Source of the DNA: Methanomassiliicoccaceae archaeon
GTDB taxonomy: Archaea; Thermoplasmatota; Thermoplasmata; Methanomassiliicoccales; Methanomethylophilaceae
NCBI GenBank assembly: GCA_009786295.1
Contig: WQTN01000115.1
Span: 1 to 11,795, forward strand
DNA: 11,795 nt
Direction: 5' to 3'
In this document: positions 1-6,688 of the stretch, piece by piece
Numbering within the stretch: position 1 is the first letter of the stretch
How the letters are laid out: every line of letters starts with the position of its first letter
Made by a program: the position numbers and the translations under genes
Notes under the pieces: generated by a model
Database searches by the model: none
Told to the model about the DNA's origin: nothing
What the model saw: the letters and a program-made list of their open reading frames with translations, nothing else

Positions 1-605
1 GGGCGATCACTGCCCGAATCCATTTCATGCCCCGACATATCCACCCTTGACAGGGTGGTCATGCATATGGGGCATCGGTTCACCCTTTTCGGGTCCATCT
101 TTCCGCCGTAGCCGCATCTTTTGCAAACGCAGTCGACCGTGCCCGGCGACAGATTAGCGGAACCGCAATCCGTACATCTCGTCGGAGTATTGTTCTCCGG
201 TCTGTGAGTACGGGTGCTCCCGCAGTCGGCGCAGGTATACCTTTCTTTTTCTTTGTTCCAAAGTTTTGACCTGCAGCTGGGGCACACTGAAGGGTTTTCT
301 ATCCTGCTCATCCACCTGTGGGAGCACTGCTTGCACTGACGGCGTTTCAGATCGCTGTTGTTCCAAAGTACGCTTGAACATGCTGGACATTTCTTAGGCC
401 CCTCCGCCTTGTCAGGATTCATGTTCCAAAGGTATCCGCAGAGAAGGCAAACGTGCCTCTTCTCCTCCGGGGGAGCCTCCGGCGGCGGAACGTCCGTGCA
501 GGGAGGGCTGTCGCTGCTCCTCTTCCCGATAGCCACAAGCTTCCTCATGCTGTCGAAGTAGAGGTCCTCCAATGAACTGCACTTATCTTTATTCAATTCC
601 TTCAC
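1..605 (-). CDS. Multi-zinc-ribbon protein, N-terminal part (runs off left edge)
   Basis: An open minus-strand frame continues to the window edge without a stop (about 201 codons visible), so the C-terminus is missing. After a roughly 50-residue acidic, proline-rich leader come at least four zinc ribbons of the form CxxC...CxxC: CLLC/CPAC, CKQC/CPSC, CADC/CTDC and CKRC/CPIC. The first two carry the pattern CG/S-[YH]-x-W ... CPxCxSxxWN, also seen in the ribbons of the protein at 1602-2846, so the two are clearly paralogues. An in-frame TGA lies at 627-629. GTG at 605 is the longest plausible start; ATG at 548 is the alternative. Neither has a good ribosome binding site, but a TATA-like box at 634-645 would put a transcript start near 613, supporting the GTG with a very short leader. 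The molecular function is unknown. Zinc ribbons usually bind nucleic acid or protein; the complete paralogue suggests a regulator-like C-terminus, but that part is not visible here. Confidence 0.8.
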   Translation of the reverse strand, partial: MKELNKDKCSSLEDLYFDSMRKLVAIGKRSSDSPPCTDVPPPEAPPEEKRHVCLLCGYLWNMNPDKAEGPKKCPACSSVLWNNSDLKRRQCKQCSHRWMSRIENPSVCPSCRSKLWNKEKERYTCADCGSTRTHRPENNTPTRCTDCGSANLSPGTVDCVCKRCGYGGKMDPKRVNRCPICMTTLSRVDMSGHEMDSGSDR

Positions 606-606
606 C

Positions 607-627
607 AGTTGGATGTAATATCCAACT
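607..627. repeat. Perfect inverted repeat, possible operator
   Basis: AGTTGGAT (607-614), a five-base spacer, then ATCCAACT (620-627) form a perfect dyad. It lies between the TATA-like box (634-645, minus strand) and the proposed GTG start (605) of the left zinc-ribbon gene, covering the predicted transcript start. That is a usual site for an archaeal repressor. It could also form a short hairpin in the extreme 5' end of the mRNA. No regulator can be assigned. Confidence 0.5.
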
Positions 628-825
628 CATTACAGAGATAAAAAGGTTCTCGAAATTCCTGTGGTAGATTAGGTAAATCATTACTTTTGACGATTTTTTT
701 GATATGTTCCCATATGGTAAATTGGGTAATCCGTATCGGTAAATCGAAGTGATGTTGTCTTTAAGTACGGAACGAAAAGCAACAATACCGAATGTCTTTA
801 TTTGGATATAATGCAAACACGACAG

Positions 826-832
826 TTTTAAA
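826..832 (+). promoter_or_regulatory. TATA box of the MNT/HEPN module
   Basis: TTTTAAA is centred 28 bases upstream of the ATG at 857 and no Shine-Dalgarno-like sequence lies between. This geometry puts the transcript start at or next to the ATG, so the module mRNA is probably leaderless, as is common in Thermoplasmatota. Confidence 0.5.
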
Positions 833-856
833 CGATACAGAACAGATACAGTAATA

Positions 857-1165
857 ATGTCGGCCGAAACGCATGAGATATATTCCATCGAAGAACTGAA
901 GGCGATAATCGCACCGGTGGCGGAAAGATACGGTGTAGAAAAGATATACCTTTTCGGGTCGGTAGCAAGAGGAGATTATAACGGGGACAGCGATTATGAT
1001 TTCTGCATAGAAAAAGGCAAGATACGCAGCATTTTCACATTCTCTGGATTTTTCAAACAGATGCAGGACGCTGTCGGGAATGAGATAGATATCGTGACCA
1101 CAAAGGGAGTTCCGCCCGAGATCCTAGATGAAATACTGAAAGAAAGCGTGGTCGTTTATGGATAA
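857..1165 (+). CDS. mntA: Minimal nucleotidyltransferase (MNT) antitoxin, MntA-like
   Basis: This 102-residue protein is a minimal nucleotidyltransferase of the DNA polymerase beta superfamily. The catalytic motif is exact: G34-S35, ten residues, then D46-x-D48, followed by a third acidic residue at D78 in NEIDIV. These residues bind the metals and triphosphate in active members. The gene overlaps the downstream HEPN gene by 8 bases, the usual arrangement of MntA-HepT pairs. In characterised pairs MntA transfers AMP to a tyrosine in the HEPN protein and so neutralises it; assigning that role here is inference from motifs and context. There is no ribosome binding site, so translation is probably leaderless. 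The AT-rich composition compared with neighbours suggests horizontal transfer. Confidence 0.88.
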   Translation: MSAETHEIYSIEELKAIIAPVAERYGVEKIYLFGSVARGDYNGDSDYDFCIEKGKIRSIFTFSGFFKQMQDAVGNEIDIVTTKGVPPEILDEILKESVVVYG

Positions 1166-1529
1166 AAAGGTCATGAAGGACATTAACCGATTGAACACCA
1201 TCCTCAAGTATTGCGACAAGATCGAAGAGGTGATGAGGGAATACGGCGAATATGTGGAGGACTTTCTGAAGAATACAAGGTATCAGGATCTCTGCTCTTT
1301 TTACACACAGCAGATCGGCGAAAATGCAAAAAACCTCTCTGAAAATATAATCAAAAAGTATCCGGAGATAAAATGGGAGGACATCAGACAAACCAGGAAC
1401 GACATAGCTCATACCTATGAATGGATAGATCCTGAAATGATATGGAATGCTATCACAGAGGATATTCCAATATTGAGAAAAACATGCGAGAGTATTCTGC
1501 ATGAATTACGTGGTCAAGGCCGTGAATAA
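1158..1529 (+). CDS. hepT: HEPN-domain RNase toxin, HepT-like (DUF86)
   Basis: This 123-residue, mostly helical protein belongs to the HEPN/DUF86 family. Near residues 80-87 it has R-NDIA-H-T-Y, an exact RX4HXY motif. R80 and H85 are the expected ribonuclease residues, and Y87 is the position AMPylated by MntA in characterised HepT systems. The ATG lies inside the last codons of the upstream nucleotidyltransferase gene (8-base overlap), so the two are co-transcribed and translationally coupled. By family knowledge HepT cleaves RNA, including tRNA in some systems, and its partner restrains it. All key residues are intact, so it should be active. Whether the pair serves in phage defence or only as an addiction module cannot be seen. 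Confidence 0.88.
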   Translation: MDKKVMKDINRLNTILKYCDKIEEVMREYGEYVEDFLKNTRYQDLCSFYTQQIGENAKNLSENIIKKYPEIKWEDIRQTRNDIAHTYEWIDPEMIWNAITEDIPILRKTCESILHELRGQGRE

Positions 1530-1601
1530 ACCGGCTGGGTCGTTGCCCTTTATTTTGAAACTTGATACGCTGGGCGCTGATATATGCCGTTAAGTATCAG
1601 A
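1530..1601. other. Short convergent intergenic region
   Basis: This 72-base gap lies between the convergent HEPN gene and the end of the importer operon. It holds a T-rich run (around 1549-1556) and a loose 6-bp inverted repeat, TGATAC (1563-1568) and GTATCA (1594-1599). Either could help end transcription from both sides, but no strong terminator is evident. Confidence 0.3.
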
Positions 1602-2846
1602 TTAGTACAGCGACATGGGATCATCGGTGAAGATGGAGTCGTTCACCACTATCCCATTATCCGCGAATGCGGACATTATCCTGTCGAAGGACCTTCTTAC
1701 CTCTCCCGCTGAAAGACTGAACTTTACTGCGATCGCTTCCGGCCCCATCCCTGTGGAATGTATGGAAAGGACGGTTGCGTCGAACCTGCAGAGGTTCAGG
1801 CGCTTCATGTAATACTCGATGTTCTCGATGTAATCATCGCGGTGCTCGAACATGAATCGGGAGATGCCATCCCATTCTTTCCTGTATTCCGGATCCGATA
1901 CGCGTGCCGTGAACTGGTCTGCGGTCATGTTCATCTTTCCAAGCATATGATGGAAATACATCACGGCGGCCGGCTGTCCTCCTTCCCAAAGATAGATGAA
2001 GGCGAAGTCATCCGTGTGCACGTATCTCAGCGAGAAGGTGCCGTCACTCCATATCTCGAATGTTTTTTCTTTTATCTCGTCCGATCTGGGCTTTCCGCAG
2101 CGGGGGCATATCGCCCAGTCGTCATCTGCGGATGTCCAGACAGTCCTGCAGAACCCGCACATGTTGCTGAATGACCTCTTCTTCGTATTGCACGAGGGGC
2201 AGCGGCTGACAGACACGTTGGACTTGTTTATGTAGCAGCCTCCGCAGCTCCTGCATATCATCAGATCGGGCGTCTCGTTCCACTTGCGGGATTTGCATGA
2301 AGGACATATGTTCACCTCCTCGGATGCCGTGCCGTTGCGTGTGCTCCACTTATATCCGCATCTCCTGCACTGAAGCTTATAGGCAGGCTTGTTCCACCTT
2401 GCCGACTGGCATTTAGGACATTTTACCGGATCTCCGGACCTCATCCTCCAAACGTATCCGCACCTGTAGCATGCGTGCTGAGGTATCTTCTCCTCATTCC
2501 ATCTGGACGATTTGCAGACAGGGCATCTTTTGGGAAGGTCTGCGGACCTCCTCAGCCACTCATGGTCGCACTGGTTGCAGCGCATCTGCTTCTCCGGCAG
2601 CGCATCCGAAGGGGAACATCCGCATGCCGGGCACACGTCGTCTATCTCTGCTCTCTCCCACTCCTTCCCGCATTTTATACAGATCGCCCTCTTCATGACA
2701 GGAGAATCCCACTGGGCCGACCTGCAGCGGGGGCAGGCCTTAGGCGCACCGTCCTTATCGGAGAACCAGAAGTGTCCGCATCTGTAGCAGTAATGTTTCT
2801 TGACCTCGCAGACGGACCTTCCGGCCTCCGCTTCTGCGGGGTCCAT
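1602..2846 (-). CDS. Seven-zinc-ribbon protein with HTH-like C-terminus
   Basis: This is the last gene of the importer operon, about 414 residues. Residues 20-250 contain seven consecutive CxxC...CxxC zinc ribbons (CYRC/CPRC, CIKC/CPAC, CNQC/CPVC, CYRC/CPKC, CRRC/CPSC, CRSC/CPSC, CGFC/CPRC). Several share the signature CG-x-x-W ... P-x-x-CPxCxSxxW[ND], which points to internal duplication. Residues 255-350 form an unrecognised alpha/beta region. About 360-395 resembles a helix-turn-helix (GMGPEAIAVKFSLSAGEVRR), as in sigma-region-4 or LuxR-type domains. I infer a DNA- or RNA-binding regulator, possibly of the importer, but the function is not established. The ATG at 2846 overlaps the ATPase stop as TGATG and has GAGG seven bases upstream; GTG at 2849 is an alternative start with poorer spacing. 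A paralogue lies at 1-605. Confidence 0.8.
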   Translation of the reverse strand: MDPAEAEAGRSVCEVKKHYCYRCGHFWFSDKDGAPKACPRCRSAQWDSPVMKRAICIKCGKEWERAEIDDVCPACGCSPSDALPEKQMRCNQCDHEWLRRSADLPKRCPVCKSSRWNEEKIPQHACYRCGYVWRMRSGDPVKCPKCQSARWNKPAYKLQCRRCGYKWSTRNGTASEEVNICPSCKSRKWNETPDLMICRSCGGCYINKSNVSVSRCPSCNTKKRSFSNMCGFCRTVWTSADDDWAICPRCGKPRSDEIKEKTFEIWSDGTFSLRYVHTDDFAFIYLWEGGQPAAVMYFHHMLGKMNMTADQFTARVSDPEYRKEWDGISRFMFEHRDDYIENIEYYMKRLNLCRFDATVLSIHSTGMGPEAIAVKFSLSAGEVRRSFDRIMSAFADNGIVVNDSIFTDDPMSLY

Positions 2847-3649
2847 CACTTTGCCTCTTCTATGTACTTCTTCGGGAGGACGTATATCTCCCCGTCGGCA
2901 TCCAGGCCGACGCGGGAATCCACCTCATATACATCTCGGATGAGATCCTCGTCGATCACCTCTTTGGGATCGCCTATGGTGACAATCTTGCCGTTCTTCA
3001 TGATTATGCAGAGGTCGCAGTACCTTGCCATCAGAGAGATGTCATGCTCGGCGACCATGACGGTCATGTCAGCCTTCGCCATGGACTGGAGATACTCCAT
3101 GACCTGAAGCTTATACTTCATATCGAGGTGGGATGTCGGCTCGTCAACCAGCATGAGCTTCGGCTCCTGCACATATGCCTTGGCGATCATCGCGCGCTGT
3201 CTTTCCCCCGATGAAAGCAGGGAGACGCGTTTTCTTCTCAGATGGTCTATTCCGAATGTCTGGAGAGCTTTTCTTGCCATACTCTCGTCCTCGGGGTTCT
3301 CCCACCATATCTTATCGACGAAGGGATACCTTCCGAGCATTACCATATCCATCACTGAAAGACCGAAGGTCGGTCCGGACTCAGCGGGCACGCTCGCTAC
3401 GAGCCTGGCAGCCTCTATGGGCTTCATTGATGAGATGTCTGTTCCGTCAACTGATATTTCTCCGGAGGTGGGCTCGTGTATCTTGGATATGCATTTCAGC
3501 ATGGTGGACTTCCCGCAGCCGTTGGGACCGATCAGTCCGACAAGCAATCCTTTTTCGAGCTCAAGGTCTATCTCAGTAAGGGCATGGAATCCCTCGAAGT
3601 CCATGTTGAGATCCATTATCCTGAGCAGGGGGTCAGCCGTTGTACTCAC
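2846..3649 (-). CDS. btuD: ABC transporter ATPase, BtuD/FecE type
   Basis: This 267-residue ATPase powers the importer encoded by the next gene upstream. It has Walker A GPNGCGKST (41-49), the signature LSSGERQR (145-152), Walker B LMLVDEP (165-171) followed by the D-loop SHLD, and the switch histidine H202 in AEHD. Length and sequence fit the family for corrinoid, haem and ferric siderophore uptake. The Q-loop, normally VPQ, reads VPAES, so the usual glutamine is alanine (residue 89). The start is a GTG at 3649 that overlaps the permease gene by 17 bases; GAAGAAGGGG just before it is a weak, closely spaced ribosome binding site, so translation is probably coupled. The corrinoid substrate is inferred from the substrate-binding protein and the gut-methanogen-like context; iron or haem remain possible. 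Confidence 0.92.
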   Translation of the reverse strand: MSTTADPLLRIMDLNMDFEGFHALTEIDLELEKGLLVGLIGPNGCGKSTMLKCISKIHEPTSGEISVDGTDISSMKPIEAARLVASVPAESGPTFGLSVMDMVMLGRYPFVDKIWWENPEDESMARKALQTFGIDHLRRKRVSLLSSGERQRAMIAKAYVQEPKLMLVDEPTSHLDMKYKLQVMEYLQSMAKADMTVMVAEHDISLMARYCDLCIIMKNGKIVTIGDPKEVIDEDLIRDVYEVDSRVGLDADGEIYVLPKKYIEEAK

Positions 3650-4808
3650 GCCCCTTCTTCATCAGCATGTATGCGAATATCGGCGTGCCGATCATCGCCG
3701 TTATCGCTCCGACCGGCAGTTCAATGGGAGAAAGGGCAGTTCTTGCCACAAGGTCCGCAAAGAGCATCAGCATTGCTCCAAGAACTACCGACGCAGGCAT
3801 TATCAGCCTGTGGTCCCCTCCTAAGGCCATGCGGCATGCGTGGGGTATCACCAATCCGACAAATCCAATTATGCCGCAGAATGCTACGCAAACCGCTGTC
3901 AGAACGGAAGCGACGACCATCATGGTCATCTTGAACCTCCTTACGTTCAGGCCGAGCTGCTTCGCCTGTTCCTCTCCTGCCATGAAGAGGTTGAACTCCC
4001 TTGCCCACAGCATTGCGATGAAGGATATCCCCATCGCCGGAATGAAGACCAGCCATGCGTTCTCCCAGGTTATGTTCGCGAATGAACCGTAAAGCCACCA
4101 CATAGTGTCGGTAAGATTATCCTTTGCCAGCGACAGGAACACCGTCTGCACGGACGCGAACGCGAATCCCACTATCACGCCTGCCAGAATATAGTTGATG
4201 GCAGATCCTCCGGAGCCTTCGGCCACGGTCATGGTGATGCCGAATGCGATCAACCCTCCGACAATGGCCGCGACAGGTATCATATAGAGCACATTGTCGC
4301 CCATGAAAGGTATTGATACACCCAGTGCCACGGCGGCGATCGCAAAGCAGCCGGCACCCGATGACACTCCCGTTATGTACGGATCGACAAGAGGATTTCT
4401 AATGACGGCCTGGAACATGCACCCTGCTATCGCCAGTCCCGAACCCACGGCTATCGCGGACAATACTCTCGGCAGCCTTGACTGGTAGATGTACAACTCG
4501 ATAGTATTGAGGTCGTGGCCTCCCTTCGATATGGCGGATATCATCGCGGAGAATGCTTCGCTCACCGGTATGACTCCTCCCGAGGATATTGAGATGGATA
4601 TCAGGAAGGCGACGAGCGACATAATGATCCCGAAGATACAAATCACTCTGAACCTCCGTTTCTTGCGGGCTATCTCTCCCTCCTCGTTGTCCGGAGGTTT
4701 TTCCATATCCTCTTTCATTTTGCGGTATCCTTTCTTCAGGAGACCGATGAACTTTCCGAATGCGGACGGTTTGCCGTCCTTTTTTCCTTCGCTGTACAGA
4801 TACTTCAT
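3633..4808 (-). CDS. btuC: ABC importer permease, BtuC/FecCD family
   Basis: This 391-residue polytopic membrane protein is the transmembrane subunit of a type II importer. It has the FecCD hallmarks: G-x-x-I-A-G-C-M-F-Q ... RNPLVDPYITGVSSGAG in the first half, and GIIGFVGLVIPHACR ... GGDHR in the second, the latter including the loop that contacts the ATPase. About 52 mostly charged residues precede the first membrane segment (54-74), a longer cytoplasmic extension than in E. coli BtuC. The frame stays open to 5207, but the start belongs at ATG 4808: GAGG lies six bases upstream, the preceding gene ends at 4817, and the upstream extension is arginine/glycine-rich shadow sequence of the propeller gene. 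The 3' end overlaps the ATPase gene by 17 bases. Confidence 0.93.
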   Translation of the reverse strand: MKYLYSEGKKDGKPSAFGKFIGLLKKGYRKMKEDMEKPPDNEEGEIARKKRRFRVICIFGIIMSLVAFLISISISSGGVIPVSEAFSAMISAISKGGHDLNTIELYIYQSRLPRVLSAIAVGSGLAIAGCMFQAVIRNPLVDPYITGVSSGAGCFAIAAVALGVSIPFMGDNVLYMIPVAAIVGGLIAFGITMTVAEGSGGSAINYILAGVIVGFAFASVQTVFLSLAKDNLTDTMWWLYGSFANITWENAWLVFIPAMGISFIAMLWAREFNLFMAGEEQAKQLGLNVRRFKMTMMVVASVLTAVCVAFCGIIGFVGLVIPHACRMALGGDHRLIMPASVVLGAMLMLFADLVARTALSPIELPVGAITAMIGTPIFAYMLMKKGREYNG

Positions 4809-4816
4809 TTGATGCC

Positions 4817-6688
4817 TCAGTAGAACCTTGCCAAGAATACCAGCGAGAGGATCGCCACGACCCCGATCACAACCCAGGACCAGTGATGGAATCCCTGCGT
4901 CTGCAGCGCTTGGACCTTTTCCTCCTCGGTACCGGCACCGGCCGTTGCCGAAAGGCAGTACACCGCGCCGAAATCGTTGCCGGCATAGACCTTTCCGCCG
5001 ATGACAGTCGGCTGCACCATCGAATAAGAGTCGGCCGTATGGGGCGAGAGCAGAACTCTCCATATCTCCGAACCGTCCTTTGCGCTTATTGCCGTCAGCC
5101 CGCCTCCGGTCGGCCAGAATGAGCCTGCGGAGTAGTCCATTGCGTAAAGGATTCCGTCCGCAAGGGTCAAGGGGGCTTTGATAAGCTGATACGGAGATGA
5201 TACCCATTCCGCATCCCCGTTCCAGTTGAATTTGTATATCGCATCGGTTATCTCGATGACGGTCCCGTCAGCGGCGGTAAAGGCGTTCTTCCCGGAACTG
5301 ACAGGAGAAGCATATGTGTAGAACCCGCCATCGGTGCTCACGGGGGACGTGAACAGTCCTTCTATCTTCCACTCTGTCCCGTTCTCTTTTGTAAGGACAT
5401 CCCCTGTTTTGGGGTCCAATGCGATAAGGTATCCGTAGAGGGTGAACAGCCCCCCGTCCGTGCATGATACCAGCAGCGTGCTCCCGTCAGGACTTATGCA
5501 TATTCCTGCAGCGGACCCGGGTGTGTCAGGAACGCACCTGTTCTCCTTTCTGATATCGATAACACGTTTTACCCAGACGGCCTTGCCGGTGGTTATGTCG
5601 AGGGCGTGGACGTATCCTTCGTAACTGCCTATGAACAGCATCCTTTTGCCGTCGACGCCGGCGATCACCGGCGCATGGTAGTAGAAACATCCTTTGGTCC
5701 CAGTGTAGTTACCCTTCGAACCAGCGGCAGGAGGGTCGTAACACCATACCTGAGAAAGAACTCCCGATCCAGATATAGAATAGCAATAGACCTTCCCGTC
5801 CGCAGACCCTAAGAATATGCATCCCGAATCATAGACGGGAGTGGTCCCTCCGGTGACGAACACCCTGCCGTCCCATATTATATCGCCGCCTGAATCTGCA
5901 GGCGGGTTGAAGGGAATGTTGATCTTGTCGAGGACCGCGCCTGTATATCGGTCGAACACATACAGGTCGCCGTTCGTGGTGGTGACCACCAGGAAACCGT
6001 CAATGATGATCGGTGTGGTGACCTCGTATCCGGAACCATATGTTCCATGGCATTTCCATACGACCTTTCCTGTATTTCTGTTCAGGCAGTATATCCATGG
6101 GTCTGCGTCGGTCCCCGTTCCTCCGTACGTCCCTCCCGTTGTGTGATACAGCAGATCTCCCGAGACGACCAACCCGGAATCGACGTATCCTGTCGTGTAT
6201 GTGTTGTACCATTCGACGGGGAGAGCAGGCTTAGAAGGGCCGTATGAAGGAGATACACTGTAAGATGCTGACGAACCTCCCAGCTGCGTCCAGACCGCAG
6301 GATCGTCCGGGGTTGCGGATGGGACCATGTTAGGATCGGAGAAAAGACCGAAAGCGGATGTCCCGCTGTATCTCTGCATAGGGTCCGACCCCTTATATTC
6401 CCACTTGTTTCCGTTCCATGAGTATATCTTCCAGTCGGCCGCCGCTCCCGATACCGCGATGCGTCCCATCCCCCCGATGGTAAGCGACCCGTCGTACGAG
6501 ACATCATCTTTGCAGGACCTCAGCACGTCCAGATATGATCCAGTGCTTTCAACGGCGAACCATTCATAATTCCCGTTCCCGTAGTCGATCAGAAGTGTGT
6601 CCCCGCCTTGGGCGGCATCCGCAGGTGAACACGGGATGAGCGCCATTACGGCGACCACTATCACTATTGCCGCCGTAGCCGTTCTCAT
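4817..6688 (-). CDS. Membrane-anchored PQQ-type beta-propeller with shared N-terminal domain
   Basis: This 623-residue exported protein has a signal sequence (residues 1-26, cleavage near ADAA), a roughly 100-residue N-terminal domain (30-125), a PQQ/WD-type beta-propeller (about 155-585) and a C-terminal membrane helix (604-620) ending in RFY. At least six propeller strands read hxhhDxxTGxhxW, for example YCLNRNTGKVVWK (200-212), YVFDRYTGAVLDK (243-255), HALDITTGKAVW (361-372), ALDPKTGDVL (423-432) and TAISAKDGSEIW (532-543). The N-terminal domain is homologous to that of the adjacent substrate-binding protein. Start and stop are tightly coupled: ATGA overlap with the upstream gene, GAGGGTG five bases before the ATG, and 8 bases to the permease. 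The propeller should face outward on the membrane. An enzyme role needs a quinone cofactor and catalytic acids I cannot confirm, so a scaffold or ligand-binding role in uptake is more likely. Confidence 0.85.
   Translation of the reverse strand: MRTATAAIVIVVAVMALIPCSPADAAQGGDTLLIDYGNGNYEWFAVESTGSYLDVLRSCKDDVSYDGSLTIGGMGRIAVSGAAADWKIYSWNGNKWEYKGSDPMQRYSGTSAFGLFSDPNMVPSATPDDPAVWTQLGGSSASYSVSPSYGPSKPALPVEWYNTYTTGYVDSGLVVSGDLLYHTTGGTYGGTGTDADPWIYCLNRNTGKVVWKCHGTYGSGYEVTTPIIIDGFLVVTTTNGDLYVFDRYTGAVLDKINIPFNPPADSGGDIIWDGRVFVTGGTTPVYDSGCIFLGSADGKVYCYSISGSGVLSQVWCYDPPAAGSKGNYTGTKGCFYYHAPVIAGVDGKRMLFIGSYEGYVHALDITTGKAVWVKRVIDIRKENRCVPDTPGSAAGICISPDGSTLLVSCTDGGLFTLYGYLIALDPKTGDVLTKENGTEWKIEGLFTSPVSTDGGFYTYASPVSSGKNAFTAADGTVIEITDAIYKFNWNGDAEWVSSPYQLIKAPLTLADGILYAMDYSAGSFWPTGGGLTAISAKDGSEIWRVLLSPHTADSYSMVQPTVIGGKVYAGNDFGAVYCLSATAGAGTEEEKVQALQTQGFHHWSWVVIGVVAILSLVFLARFY

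Larger units (their letters stand above)
606..856. promoter_or_regulatory. AT-rich divergent promoter region
   Basis: This stretch separates the left zinc-ribbon gene (minus) from the MNT/HEPN module (plus). I see no coding sequence; a 99-codon minus frame here has no family features and no translation signals. The left gene has a TATA-like CTTTTTATC on the minus strand (634-645). The right gene has TTTTAAA at 826-832, centred 28 bases before its ATG. The region also holds an 8+8 base inverted repeat at 607-627 and three GGTAAAT direct repeats at 672, 716 and 738. Its composition is clearly AT-richer than the flanking genes. Confidence 0.6.

Noticed and set aside
589..888. 99-codon minus-strand frame across the divergent promoter region
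   Set aside because: It spans the start of the MNT gene and both promoters, has no family features and AT-driven composition.
1053..1502. 149-codon minus-strand frame antisense to MNT/HEPN
   Set aside because: Shadow frame; the plus-strand genes have exact catalytic motifs.
2475..3107. 210-codon plus-strand frame antisense to the zinc-ribbon and ATPase genes
   Set aside because: Shadow frame with no start signals; opposite strand carries unmistakable motifs.
4809..5207. Extension of the permease frame upstream to an ATG at 5207
   Set aside because: The added 133 residues are arginine/glycine-rich shadow sequence opposite to no family feature, lie wholly inside the propeller gene on the same strand, and ATG 4808 has a well-placed GAGG.
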